From Berberis thunbergii (taxonomy: Eukaryota > Streptophyta > Magnoliopsida > Ranunculales > Berberidaceae): 64,000 nt of DNA. Shown in pieces: positions 46,957-59,195 of the stretch (the stretch's first letter is position 1; every line of letters begins with the position of its first letter). The notes below the pieces were generated by a model, which made no database searches, was not told where the DNA came from, and was given only the letters and a program-made list of their open reading frames with translations. The stretch lies in contig QNQO01000834.1 in the NCBI GenBank assembly GCA_003290165.1, forward strand, positions 62,001-126,000, read 5' to 3'. The translations under genes were made by a program, and so were the position numbers.

Positions 46957-48162
46957 TAGGGATGGCAGTGGGGCGGATTTTCACGGATATCCGCCCCACC
47001 CAATCCGTTTGGGGCGGTTTTGGTTATGGCTGAATGGGTTTTCGGGTGATTTCGGGTATCCAAAAAATATTCGTTTACTATTCGGGGCGGATACGGATTT
47101 AGCCATATCCGCCCCGCGGATATCCGTTTAAGTGTTGATATTACAAAAATACCCTCAACCCTTTATACGCTGAAAAAAAAAACCCTCAACCCTTATCTCA
47201 CCTCTCTCTCTCTCTCTCTCTCAATCACTTTCACTTCTAACAGACTAGAGGAGCAAACGCTGCGAGCAACCTCAAAAGAGACCTCCCTTCTAACAGACCC
47301 TTCTTCTCCCTCAAAACAGCGCTCGACCTCCTTCGCGCGACTTCGAGCAACCTCCAGCAACCTCCTCCCTTCAAGCATAGCAACTTCGAGCAACCTCCTC
47401 CCTTCGAGCGATTTCGAGCAACCTCCCTTCGAGCAACTTCTTCTCTCTCATAACGAAGGCCGCGAGCGACCTCCCTTCTTCACTCTCACAGCGAAGGCCG
47501 AACTCCGATTCTCCGAACTCTCAGATTTGATTAGCAAGTCTAAATCGAAGCTCAGATCGAAGCTCCCACCTCATCCCCTTCCTCTCCCCCTGATCTCAGA
47601 TCTGATCGATTTTGATCTCAGATCTGATCTGATCGGATCGATTCTGACCTCAGATCAAATCTAATTTGATCTGATCGATTCTGATAAAATCTGATCTGAT
47701 CGATTCTGATCAAATCTGATCGGTTCTGATCAAATCTAATCTGATCTGATCGGTTCTGATCTGATCTGATCGATCGGTTCTGATCAAATCTGATCTGATC
47801 GATTCTGATCTCAGATTCCGTAGATCTCAGATTCTGTAGATCAATTTTTTTTTTTTTTTTTTTTTTTGCAATTTTGTATGCTTTTTGTAATTTTTGTATG
47901 TATCTTTCGATTGTATTTTTTGTATGTAATTTTTTATCTGAATTTATTGTATTTTTGTATGAATTTATTGTATGCAGAATAAAATTTTTGGGTTAGTTGT
48001 TGTTTGGGTTAAATGGGGCGGGGCGGATATCCGCCTATCAGTCGGGGGCGGGGATGGTTTTTAAAAAAAATGATAAACGGATATGCGGGGCGGTTTCGGG
48101 GACTCGAAATTTCCAGCGAGGCGGGGATGGATTTGCACAAATCCGCCCCGTTGCCATCCCTA
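46957..48162. mobile_element. hAT-type non-autonomous element, 1.2 kb, 8-bp TSD GTTTGATC
   Basis: Perfect GTTTGATC flanks (46949-46956 and 48163-48170). Termini are TAGGGATGGCAGTGGGGCGG and its mirror CCCCGTTGCCATCCCTA, with further GGATATCCGCCCC subterminal repeats at both ends. The interior holds a CT microsatellite (about 47203-47222), a C-rich CGAGCAACCTCC repeat region, and a dense GATC-rich block (47560-47830, phrases like TCTGATCTGATCGATTCTGA). A T run lies at 47847-47868. No transposase is present; it is probably a deletion derivative that kept the leader of an autonomous parent. Confidence 0.85.
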
Positions 48163-48170
48163 GTTTGATC

Positions 48171-48880
48171 CAACAATTGCAGGGGAGAAGTTTTCTGAAG
48201 GTTGACGTCAAACCCTAATTAATTCCACAAAAGCTGGATTGTTCATAAACTTTTTCTACGTACCAGTTATTTATCAATTGCAGCAATAAAAAAATTTCGA
48301 AAGGAAATTGTCACATGATTTACTTAAAGTATCTATTTATTTATGTTTCCAATATGCAATTAAAGCAGACGAGCGCATGCAGTGCTGCACTTGAAAGCTA
48401 GTATATAAGAGGGGCCATAGGCACAATAATTAAAAACCGGAAGACAAATCAAGATAATTCTTTAAAGTCTATAGAAGAATTCCAAATTTTTTAGGAGAAT
48501 CGAAAATTTCAGATCTTCTCTTTAGTCTATTTCGGCTGATGGGGAAGAACAAACACAGTCTTCAAGAATGCCAAACAATCTTCAAATGGTTGCTACCTCT
48601 ACAATCTTGGATGAACAAAAATTTTACTTTGACTTCATAGATGGTCCTGTAACCTTATTTAAGGCAAAAAAATGTTTTGCAAATGTTAGAAGATTATGAG
48701 AATGACAACGAAGTTAGCAATGCAGATAAGGAAGCTATAGAGATACGACATGGAAGACTTGAAGAAAGATTTCACGGATTTAAAAGCTCTTCTGATTGAG
48801 GAAGCTACTACGGTGGGTCTAAACACTTTTGAAGATGAAGGTAAGGTAACCACTACTCAGTCTCCTAAGGGAAATGCTCC
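48171..48880. other. Intergenic DNA
   Basis: No gene recognised. GTATATAAGAGGGG at about 48400 is TATA-like, but no coding region follows in a convincing frame. Confidence 0.4.
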
Positions 48881-50512
48881 TCTAAGATCTTCTCGAATCA
48901 AGAAAGCAAAAACCTAAGTTTCGGGTTTAAATAAAAAAAAGATAAGTTAGATGAAGATCAACATTAGCTGCTGGAATCTTCCAAGAACTAGCTTACTTCT
49001 AGTTTTTTAGTGCTTTACTTTTCGAGCTCGTGTGCTTCAAGATTATTATTCTGACATTTTCTATTTGTTAGGGAAGGGGATGAAGATCTTTATTCTCAAG
49101 ATGATTAAACAATTGATTTATGCCTATCAAGATCGCGAGTTTAGACTTGTCCATCAAGGAACCATCTGGACAACTTTTCACTTGGTGAGTTTTACCCTTA
49201 GCTTAAAACTCATTGTTCCATCTCTTAGTCTGGTTGAAGAATTTCAAAAATATTCTTCCTTTGTGATGATGTAATGAATGATGAATGAACAAGTGAGTGG
49301 TGTAAAATTGATGTACTTTTATGCTCTTGATTTTAATAATAAGGTTTGGGGATCCTCAAAACTCCATATTCTAGAATTTTTTGATATTCGTTATCCACGA
49401 GTATGTGTGGGTCATGGAGATTGGTCAGAACGGCTGAGAGAGCTTCTACACAACATGATGATCGAATTTGTTTAGGTTTGATCTCTATGAAGATGTTGTT
49501 TTCGGACAAACCCACATACAAACATGCATCTACCATGGCCGATGACCAACAATGTAGGAAGGTGTTAAACTTTTCCAAACTAGAAGAAGGAATACTAGGT
49601 CTAGTATATATCCATACGAGAGGTTGGGTATGGCGGAATCGGAAATTCTACATAGTCAATCATAGTGGTAATGTGCCAGTCAGAATTTGAAGGTCGTGAT
49701 TATCTAAATTGAAAAAAATATGTTTGGAGGAGTTGTTTTACCATGCACTAGTGGATGTGGTTACTAAATACGGTATCCTTTCAGTTACCACTCCATAAGA
49801 ACTGAACCAAGTAAACAAGCTTGGAAGGCCCAAGGAGAGACGTTGGTCCATAGTTGGGCTTAAAGAAGAATGAAGCTTTTTGGAGAAGCCCAAACAAGAA
49901 ATATTTAGCTTATGACATTTATGTAATTAGTCGGATAACATATTTGTATAGATATTTAGTGCTGTAAGTATCTAGCTTATATGAGAAAAGGAGAGATTCA
50001 ACATGGTATGAAGAAAGATGCATACACCATGAAATACTATGAAAAGGAAATGAGGGGTGTGCTCAATGAGATCAAGCACCATGGAGTACATTCCGTTGTG
50101 GAGGGAACCATGTATATCTTGGTGTCGTATCTGTTTAAATCTAGCCATGAAACGTACTTAGAAAGTAGACATTGAAAAACAGCCAATCAATGCACTAGTT
50201 GAATCATCATACCTATGAGCTCTTGTAGTTAGATACATCCCACCAGGTTTGATCCAAGCTAGATGGAATCACACAATGGTGATCCTAGGTCGAAAGCTTT
50301 AAGCCTTTCTTTTTTCGCGTCTTCAGTACACAGGACTTCAAGTCAATTCTACACAGTACATACAATGTTGAGGGTTCCTGGCTACTGCAGAAAATTCAAT
50401 TTAGAGAGTTCACATTTTCATACATTTGCAGCTTGCAAACACAAGGAGAACCAATATCCTCCATGTTTTTCTTGATATCCCGTTTGCTAGAACTTCAGCC
50501 AAAGTCAATGAT
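48881..50512 (+). other. Unrecognised, possibly LINE-derived remnant
   Basis: At about 48950 ATGAAGATCAACATTAGCTG reads MKINISCWNLPR, reminiscent of the first residues of a LINE ORF2 endonuclease (MKI-SWN-RG). Just upstream is a basic LRSSRIKKAKT and a stop, as an ORF1 C-terminus might look. No further domain continues downstream. Short ORFs at 49032-49690 have no recognisable motif. A low-confidence scrap of another LINE family is one reading; a decayed gene is another. Confidence 0.25.
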
Positions 50513-50584
50513 GTTATAGTCTAGTGGTTAGGGTAGGTTGAGGGATCCTTAAAAACCCAGTTCGCTTTTCAAAAAAAAAAAAAA
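50513..50584 (+). mobile_element. SINE with internal deletion
   Basis: The head GTTATAGTCTAGTGGTTAGG and tail GTAGGTTGAGGGATCC, then TTAAAAACCCAGTTCGCTTT and an A run, match the start and end of the SINE at 32870 with the middle missing. Flanks ACTTCAGCCAAAGTCAATGA and ACTTCACCTAAAGGCATCAT are similar and may be an old target duplication. Confidence 0.7.
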
Positions 50585-51308
50585 CACTTCACCTAAAGGC
50601 ATCATGCCCCAATTGACAATATTTCAGTCAATTTTGCCATTATGGAGTTGAACAGGACCTCCATGATTTGTTTAAATCAAGTTTGCAAGAAAATTCAATG
50701 AACGTTATCTTTTTGGTGCCCTTTAAAATTCCATTGTGAAAGGGATTTTTTTTTTAATTTGTTTTTTGAAACTTTACAAATAAAGCATGAGGATTGGCAC
50801 TCCATATTGCTGTTGTTTCATATATATGTTGACACATTTATTTCATGCCTACATTGCATTTCTAAGAAATGCTTGAAGGATACAACATTGCCCCCATAGG
50901 GTAACCAATCCGAAGGCTTGCCACCTAGCATCCATGACACATAAAGACTTGTTTTAGATAATGTTCTAAATTTTCACTGGCGAGTTTCAAACCGACAACC
51001 TCTCACTAAAGACACAGTAAAAAAAAAGTAAGCAACTATAAGACGATGACTCTTAGAATTCCAACATATTGTACTCTCATTGATTGCTGGAAATTAGGGG
51101 TATCAGCTAGTTCTTAACATCAGGGTTTACTCTTGACAAGTTGAAGTAAACCATATCACATATGGATGAACCCATAATTCACCCTACTTTCAACATCTTA
51201 AGTATATATATGTATGAGTTTCTTGAAAATAAAAATATATTCTGTCCTTTTCAGTTCTTCTTTGAATGTTGAAATTTCTTTCATCTTTCGCTTTGGATGA
51301 CCCAAGAA
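50585..51308. other. Intergenic DNA
   Basis: No feature recognised. Confidence 0.45.
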
Positions 51309-52299
51309 TGTGGAAGTCCATCTCCCGGTGCGCAAGTGGTTTCTACCCTCACACCTCTCTTCAATGTGGAAATGGTGATCTCATCTCTTTCTGGCATGAT
51401 GCTTGGTGTAGTAACCAATCTTTGAAGGATCTGTTTCCAATGTTGTTTATCATTAACAACAATCAATATGGGAGTGTGAGCAATTTTTGGTCTAACGGCA
51501 ATTCTTGGGATCTTTCCTTTCGAAGACACCTCAATACTGGGGAACTAGATGAGTTCGCTAATCTAATGCATTTGTTGGATAGACAAATGCTCTCAGAGGG
51601 ATCAGATAGTTTGGTGTGGAAGGGTAAAGGGGTGGGCTTCTCGGTGAAAGAATTTTCAGATATGTTGGCTGCATCTCATTATGAGACCCATTCTAACCCC
51701 TTCATTTCTTCCCACAAAAATCTGGTATGGGTGAAAAACCTTTTTCCTCGGATTAATTTCTTTAGTTGGTCAGTTTTGCATGAGAAGCTCTTGACTAAAG
51801 ATAGGTTAAGAAAAAGAGGAATCCTCACAGGGAGTCTTTGTGTGCTTTGCAATGAATTTGATGAGACACTGGACCATTTGATGCTTCACTGCAGTTTTTC
51901 CAAATCCATTTGGAGCAGTTTCTTGGCGGAATTCGGTTTGAGTTTGATGTTTGAAGGCTCCATTTTAGATTGGCTAAGTTGGTGGTCTCAAGCTAATCCT
52001 TCCCGTCGGGGGGAGTGGTTATGGCGTAGGGTCCCTCACGTTCTCATGTGGTGCGTGTGGAAAGAAAGAAACAAAAGGGTATTTGAAGGACTCAACAGAT
52101 CAGAGCACTCTATCTTTATCGAGATTAGAGAATTGTTGTGGAGGATGGGTACTGCATGTAATTTGTTTAGGGAGTTGGGTTTTGACACTTTCATAGGGTC
52201 TTGGCATTCCTTGATATAAGAATGTCTCTCTTTGTAATTTGTTTCCCTTTCTTTCATTAATAAACCTCTTCGTGTTTGAACCAAAAAAAAAAAAAAAAA
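51309..52299 (+). mobile_element. LINE copy 3, 5'-truncated, with poly-A tail
   Basis: About 990 bp corresponding to the last kilobase of copies 1 and 2, very similar to copy 2. One open frame (to the stop at 52219) encodes the region after the reverse transcriptase: ISRCASGFYPHTSLQCGNGD, NNNQYGSVSNFW, then the zf-RVT zinc-binding CVLCNEFDETLDHLMLHC and a terminal WCVWKERNKRVFEGLNRS. It ends with a 3' UTR (TTCATTAATAAACCTCTTCG) and 17 A residues (52283-52299). The open frame and intact tail mark it as the youngest of the three. The frame continues upstream into host DNA to 51266, but that is chance, not a protein start. Confidence 0.93.
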
Positions 52300-55200
52300 T
52301 TTACTTTGCAACCACTCGAGAACATTTTGAAAATAACCCACATTTTAGGCATGGAAACCACAATTTTAATAACCAAATATCACTTTAGGAGTGGTTAGAA
52401 ATGTTGTTCTTGGTGTCCTCTTCATCCTATTATTCCTATAAAACAAACATAGCTCCTTTAAGTAATTAGGCTTGTTGAGTAAATATATTTATTTTTGGAG
52501 CCCCATCCATCCTACAAAATGTAATAAGTTCCTATAGTGGTTAGGCTAGTGGGGTGGTGTTTGTTAGGCTTAGCTATTAAACTTGAGTTTGAAGTAGTTT
52601 TCCCTCAAAATTATAGTATGCACAACTTTACTACCCAATCTTCATTAACTAATAGTTTTAAACCTGCCAAACAACACTTATGGTTTCTTCTTCATACCAG
52701 TTCTTCGGTACAACAGATATATGCCTAAAAAATATGAATCTCAATTCTCAACCATAGTTGTTCGGCGTATTATATTGAGACATGAACAACGTATCAGCGT
52801 ATTGCACAGATGAAATCCATGTAAATCAAGACAGTATCCAAGGAAGAAAAGCTATTCTTAAACATATATAAACACTCTCAGACGCCTTAAACATTATCAA
52901 AGTTTGAAGTTGAGCACTTTCACGCTCTGTTGACTAAGATTTTGTTTTGGGCTTGGATTAAGCTCAAACCTATAATCTCAATGTTGGGCATTTAATTTGG
53001 CACAAATAGTCTATCCCAATAAATTTCCTTTTTTCTTGAGAAATTCACTTTGGCTGAACCCAAACTGTATTTATTTTGAGTTGTTACAATTTTACAAGTA
53101 GCAATGATTAACCATAAACTATAGTCTTCTTACGAATATACAAACCAAATCAATCAGGACGCCTTATGGCAAATGTGGGTTGGAAAATGTCTTATATTTC
53201 AAAAGTTGCACCTTTAATAAAAATTTTGCAGAAAAGAAAATGGACCAAAGAAACTAGTACAACTAATCACTAAATGCCTAAACTTTGAAGCTAATATCAT
53301 CACCCTCTAAATTGCCCTAAAGCCTAACATTTTCAATATTGAGTGATAATAATTAAATTCTACCAAACTTGAATTGCTGGACTAGATATGAACAATGAGT
53401 TAGCTAGCTAGGAACCCCAGTGGACAGGTGAGAAGGAAAATGACACCTCCTGCCAATCCCCTTCACTAAAACTGAGGACATGGGTCCTCCCTCTCTCATG
53501 GAGACCATGAACTTTGGGCACCATCTTACCAACCAGAGATTCTTATAACCTAACTACCTTATATCAGGATTGCTTTTATGAACTATTATGAACCCATTCA
53601 TGCTCTATAACTGGATTGCTTTGATGAGCTCAACCATCTCCTTCATTGCTTGCATGTGTGATTGAAAGAAAGTGAATTATCTACCAAATTGTGTATTCTA
53701 AGACAATTTTACCTAATTGGAAAAAGTTTTCCCTAGTTGCATAATCTTTTCTAGGTGCGCATACCACAATGGAATAGTGTTCCTTTTCAAGATGAACAAT
53801 CATGCCGAATAAATTAGGCATGTAACTAATGTAACTCAAAACAAATTAGAGAGCGCTTTCGGGTGTTTAGCTATTATCAGTACTCACATTCATTGGAGAA
53901 CATGATGATGTATTAGTGGGCTGGAGTAACTTTTTTCTGGTAAACAAAGGTGTGTTCTTCAGTCAATCCAAACTACTTCAACAACCCATTCAGTGAACTC
54001 AACTAGCCTTTCAGAAAGTAAAATTCATAGCTTTTCTTCTGTTTCACCTTTTACATCGATCCTTATTGGTGTAGGTGTGACAAAAGAGCAATACTGAAAG
54101 TCCTTGAAAGATGGATATGTTTCTAACAGTGTTCAAAAGACCCACATCAATAATGGGATTGAATGTACAAAAGATGTATTAAGTACGTATAAGGGAAGTG
54201 ACAACAGATACACCTTAAGCTTCATATATGCGATGTTTTTCGATTAATATGGACTATCACATGTTTCATAGACAAGATTTGAAAAGTCCCTCATATTTGA
54301 CAAATTCAAAGAACTAGGAAGTTTGGATTTGACACTAAGATGGGATTCTGATAAAAACTTTAGGTCGTTGTTATTGTTCAGGTTATCTCAAATGGTTTGA
54401 AAAGGATCAATACATCAACTCTTAAGTACTAACTTCTAAAGCATCTTAATTAGCTAGGTTGAAGGTCAAATGCTTCTCATGTCAACACGTAACAAGTTGT
54501 TCGGTCATCCATTTAGCTTTAACTACTTTGAGTCTAGGAAGGTGTAGACAATTAAGACTTGCGGGAAAACTTCACTTTTTCAAGTAAAAAATACACTACA
54601 AATACCAATAATGAATGGTATGATCAAACAAGAGGAGTTGTAATGTATGATCAAGATTACATCTTTTAAGTAATTTTTTACAATTAGTTTGCAATATCAC
54701 CCAACTACGTACAAATACAAACGAACGGGCTTATGTTCATGCATAAGCGATGCTACTAATTAAACACATGATTGTCATGTACTTTTCAAGTAAAGTTCGA
54801 TGATTATCACATGGATACAACCAAATAGGCAGGTAAAGCTTTTTAGGATATCCCCACACAAGTCTTTGTTTATTAAGCCTAAGCACATGATAGTGCATGG
54901 ACCGTAATGTCGATCTCCCCCAATTCACAGGAGTTCAAATTGGCCCAATGTAATAAATTGATCCGTATTAGTTTATCAAACCTACGTGTGATCAATATAA
55001 CAGAATAAGTGATCATTATTTTTCCTAGCCTTTAAAGTGCTATTACATTATCCCTAATTTTATTCCATATATATCATTACAGCTTTCTACCAAAAGTTTC
55101 TTCTTCTTTTGGCTCTCATGTTCGCAGTATTGACATATCCCTATGGACCAATACACAGATTAGTGAGGTTGGACATCAACCTAACCTGATAGCGACAACA

Positions 55201-55695
55201 CTTTTTACAGATGATGTACTGGACAATAAGCGAGGCTTTGGTGTAATATGACTTCTATAAATACAAACAATACAATACAATGCAATGCAGGATAGAATGT
55301 GCTTACTGTGAAAAGGCTCATGCATGAATGCCGTGCTCAAGTTGGACATGTGATGATGCTACTAACCATATATAAGAAAAGTGCGCTCCAATGTATCTGC
55401 CAAAATATCTATATTCATGGAACTGTGACCTTACCTAGTCGCGATGAAGGGATTCGGTTTGGTGCATGTTAAGATGCAGTAGCTGTGTTACACTTCATCA
55501 AAGAGATGGGTTAGAACTGAAAAAAACATGACAAAGTGCGTGTATTGCCTAATGTTCAGACTCAGAGTTCAGACTACCACAAAATACATACAAAATATCT
55601 GAAAAAAAGCGATAAACGTATCGATAATGATAAGATGAATAACCGAATACCATATCGGGTCAAGAAAAAGACTTCCAACACAATGAATCAACTGA
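52300..55695. other. Long intergenic stretch, nothing firmly recognised
   Basis: AT-rich DNA with only short ORFs lacking domains. No terminal repeats, tandem arrays or RNA genes were found by eye. It could include old retrotransposon remnants too decayed to recognise. Confidence 0.45.
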
Positions 55696-55700
55696 TCAAA

Positions 55701-56341
55701 TGATGTTGGGTAGAGTAGCGATTATCCTGCTGGCTAGCTTTAACAGACAATTCACAGGAAAGAACACAAGAGAATCGCCCAAAATACCGAAATATCTCTA
55801 ATGTCAATTCAAAATTATGCAAATCAAAAGTATCTCTAAAGTCAGCCCACAAGCCGGGCTTTATAGCTAAAACTCGTGATTATTAGAATTTTACCAAAAA
55901 TAGAAAAACCCAAATAATCATGCTAAAACAAAATACGTAATAAAAGAAATAAACTGCCAAAAATCTGGTCCAAATCGGGTTCAGAATCACTTCCTAAACA
56001 ATAATTGAAATATTACTATAAAAGGAAAAAAACTACTAAATTTGTGGATTCGAAAGGAAAAACAGTAGATTTTTGCATCAAAAAGATATGCAACGAGTGT
56101 AGCTGGTTGACCACGACGTACGAGCCGAAAAGAGCTTTTCGATTTTAGGTCATTTGCTTGATTTTGATTCCCGTAGCTGAAGTTATGGCAAAAATACTAA
56201 AACACATCCAAAACTGCCAAATTAGAAAAAGATTATGATTTTCTGTCATCCTTGCGCTAATCTGCTAATTAAAGATATCTTAATGCTAATAACGTGTTAT
56301 CTAATAGCTCAGCATCGTCTGACTCAGATCCTCCTGCATCA
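55701..56341 (-). mobile_element. Solo LTR, 5-bp TSD TCAAA
   Basis: 641 bp flanked by perfect TCAAA (55696-55700 and 56342-56346). Ends are TGATGTTGGG and CCTGCATCA, so TG..CA with a short inverted TGATG/CATCA. On the minus strand TATAAAGCCCGGCTTGTGGG supplies a TATA box in LTR position. About 85% similar by eye to the copy at 18417-19064. No internal region or second LTR adjoins it, so it is a solo LTR left by recombination. Confidence 0.85.
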
Positions 56342-56519
56342 TCAAACTGCCAAAACATCAAATACCAAACACTCATAATTTATGTGACATGGTCTAAGTT
56401 GTAGTACACTGTATTACCTAATGTTCTCCTTTCACAAATGCACAGAGGATTTAATTTAAGGGGAGAGTTCAGAATGAACGGTTGAAAGACCAAAAAAAAG
56501 CTGGTGGGTAAAAAAAATA

Positions 56520-57920
56520 GAACACTTCTAATCTTCTTATTCATATAATATTCAAAAATATCTCAAAACGCAACGATTACCAAGCACCACTAATTCCTCT
56601 CTCTCACGCCATTTTACTCTCCCACATCACCAACTTACTTTCTCACACCACTTATATAAATCAAAACCATTCATTTTTCTCTCACCATTCAAATCAACAA
56701 TGGTTCCTCTCTCCATCATTCGAAATCCTCTCTTTCAAATCTCTACTACATTCAAATCTCCTCCATCTTCCTTGAAAGATCTCAAAATTTTTTTAAAGTT
56801 GAAACCCTTAAACCCAAACTCAATAAATATGCATAACTTAACATAACCGACAAACTCAAACTCAAAAAAAAAAAAAATAGAGTAACTTTCAAACCAATTT
56901 AAACCCTCAATTGAGATTGATTCTCAAGCTCATCAAAACATTAAAGTTGTAGTACTCTGAGTTATCTAGTAAACACAACTAGAATCGCTTGAAAATGTTT
57001 TGAAATGAGCAAGTTATGGTCATTTTACTAAAGTCGCGCAAATCTGTCCGAAAAATGAAAATGGGATAATGTTCCTGACTTTTGAACAACTTATATGCTT
57101 GATCAAGACCGATTCTGAAGTTGGTCAAAACACAAAAGTTGTAGTCTCTCAATTCACTACACCAATTTATAACAATTCCCAAAATAGTAACACTTGAGAT
57201 ATAACAATCCACCAAATAATTTCAAGTCAAAACTAGATTTAGTCAAAAAATGAAAAATAGTTACATAAAAAATTATGCAATAAATTAGATCACCATGAAT
57301 AGTATCACTTGTAGGCCCATACTCTTCATGGTGATAAAATTATTTTATCACTTTGTTTGTGAAAATGTGTAAAATTGCTTTGTAAATTGTTATAGCTCAA
57401 AAGTGTTACTGTTTTAGGGGTTGTTACAAAAATGTCAATTTGGTGTAGTGGTTATCTAATAAACATAACTTGAATCACTTGAAAATGTTTTGAAATGAAA
57501 AAGTTATAGTCATTTTAGTAAAGTCGCGCAAAATAGAAAAAAAATTATTTATCTAAAAACACAACTTGAATCACTTGAAAATGTTTTGAAATGAGAAAGC
57601 TATAGTCATTTTAGTAAAGTCGTACAAAAAAAATTCTTTTTGCAGAGTGCACTGCAAAGTATCCCAATTACCTCGCATTGCACAACGCGAGCTCTGCAAA
57701 GAGATTTGAGTGTAAGGAGAAATTTGGAAGAGGAAATTTTGATTAAGGGATGGAGGGATCATTGCTTTATCGATTTGAATGGTGAGAGAAAAAAAATAGA
57801 TCATTTTATTTATATAAATTGTGTAAGAAAGTAAAAAAAAAAAAAAAAAAAATCAATGACGATGTGAGAGAGAGGATATAGCAGTGCGTGATACTTGTTG
57901 CCATCTCAAAATTGGATAAC
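56520..57920 (-). mobile_element. Foldback element 2 with ~180-bp tandem repeats
   Basis: The left arm (about 56560-56770) and right arm (about 57700-57900) are inverted copies: CTCTCACCATTCAAATC on the left mirrors GATTTGAATGGTGAGAG on the right; TTATATAAATCAAAA mirrors TTTTATTTATATAA; CCTCTCTCTCACGCC mirrors GATGTGAGAGAGAGG. Between them, AACTTGCTC-type units in minus orientation (near 56890-57140, 57450-57540 and 57545-57630, partly truncated) match the blocks at 22010 and 43330. A CACTA MITE has inserted in the array. An A run at 57832-57852 lies within the right arm. Non-coding. Confidence 0.75.
57155..57450. mobile_element. CACTA-type MITE, copy B
   Basis: 296 bp beginning CACTACACCAATTTATAACA and ending CAATTTGGTGTAGTG, with mirrored termini. 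Aligns with copy A at 40859 over its whole length (TCAAGTCAAAACTA, GATCACCATGAATAGTATCA, CTCTTCATGGTGATA). Its 3-bp flanks ATT and GTT differ by one base. It interrupts a tandem repeat unit of foldback 2, so it is younger than that array. Confidence 0.85.
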
Positions 57921-58939
57921 AAGAGAGAGATGTAGCAATAGTGATTGAAAGTAGGTAAAGAAAATGAACTAGTGGGGATGGAAGTTGGAAGAGGTAAATA
58001 TAATAGGAAAGACTATGAATACTTTGGGGTCTCTGTTTCATATTCATTCATGTTTTGAAAGAGAGGAAACAAGGTAAAAACCAACACCAACTTGATTGGT
58101 CATGGGGAGTAGTACTTGTTTTTGTTGATAAAGTGAGCCACTATGAGGGAGGGTTGAGGAGAAGAGGGGATGGGTTGAGAAGGTAACCCATGTGTGGTGG
58201 GGAACACTAATGTGTGTGTGCAAATTGATAGGAGGAAATAAAAACAAAAAGGTAAACCAACCCCACATTCAGTTGCCTAAACTTATACCACAAGGCTTGA
58301 GACAAGAAAAAAGTGGAAGGTGAACCAAAGCCCACATACAACCACAACCACTTCCCTCTCTTTCTCTTGCTTTCTATTATTATTTTCCTTCTCCCTTTCC
58401 ATCTCCAAGTACCTTTACTTTCCTAACCTCTTCTTCTAGAAACCCTATTGCGTATATCATCATGTTGATTGATATATGTAGCACTACCAATATATACTAC
58501 AAAAGGCAATCACCAACTAGTAATTACTTGCTTTCCCTCATTGTCAATAGTAAAGCCTCCTCCTATAATACTCATCTTACATGACATGGAATTTTTCTTC
58601 TCCATAAGAAGTTCTTCAATGGCCCGTGGTGATGATTTCTAATCCACATCTCACATCAACAACAACATATAGATCATTCTTATCATCCCCGGAAAACTTT
58701 CCAGGTTTCATGAAATTTTCTGAGACTGAATTGAATACATAAATAATGTCCCAAAGCTGTCTACTACAAGAGAGGTTTTCACCAATAATTAGCAAAAATC
58801 AATGAAGTATAATAAAAAGTTTCCTCTACTGATTCATTGTATGTACAAAACTCAATATGATTGTAGTCTAGAACACCCAAATAAGGCAAACCTTTTTTTC
58901 TTTTTCTTGATGGAAAATAATGAGCAACTTGTTTATAAC

Positions 58940-58976
<37 letters not shown>

Positions 58977-59190
58977 CTTTTTTTTAACCATAAAAACATG
59001 AAACCTACCCATACAATGTACATGATGATATTATACTATATATATATGTCATGCATGTTTCTGTATATTATATGTGTGTTGGGGGAAGGTTTGTGAGTGA
59101 GGGTAACTTTTACTTGTTTAACTGAAGTAGTTAGATAGATAAAAAAAAGTGTGGGATCACGCTTTGTCTGTCCATACTTTAATACCTTAC
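57921..59190. other. Upstream region of the MYB gene
   Basis: A pyrimidine-rich stretch lies at 58345-58440, with TATA-rich DNA near 59030-59050. The 33-base A run at 58942-58974, preceded by CTTTTTTTCTTTTTCTTGAT, has no SINE or LINE body attached that I recognise. No gene. Confidence 0.45.
58942..58974. repeat. Poly-A tract of 33 bases
   Basis: Uninterrupted A run about 520 bp upstream of the MYB start codon, likely variable in length between individuals. Confidence 0.9.
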
Positions 59191-59195
59191 TTTAC

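Noticed and set aside
51266..51308. Start of a 317-codon ORF read as a protein start
   Set aside because: The first codons are host DNA fused by chance to the truncated LINE frame; homology to the other copies starts only at about 51309.
51290..52330. Target duplication of LINE copy 3 (CTTTGGATGACCCAAGAA versus CTTTGCAACCACTCGAGAA)
   Set aside because: Too many mismatches for an element with an intact poly-A tail; the resemblance may be chance.
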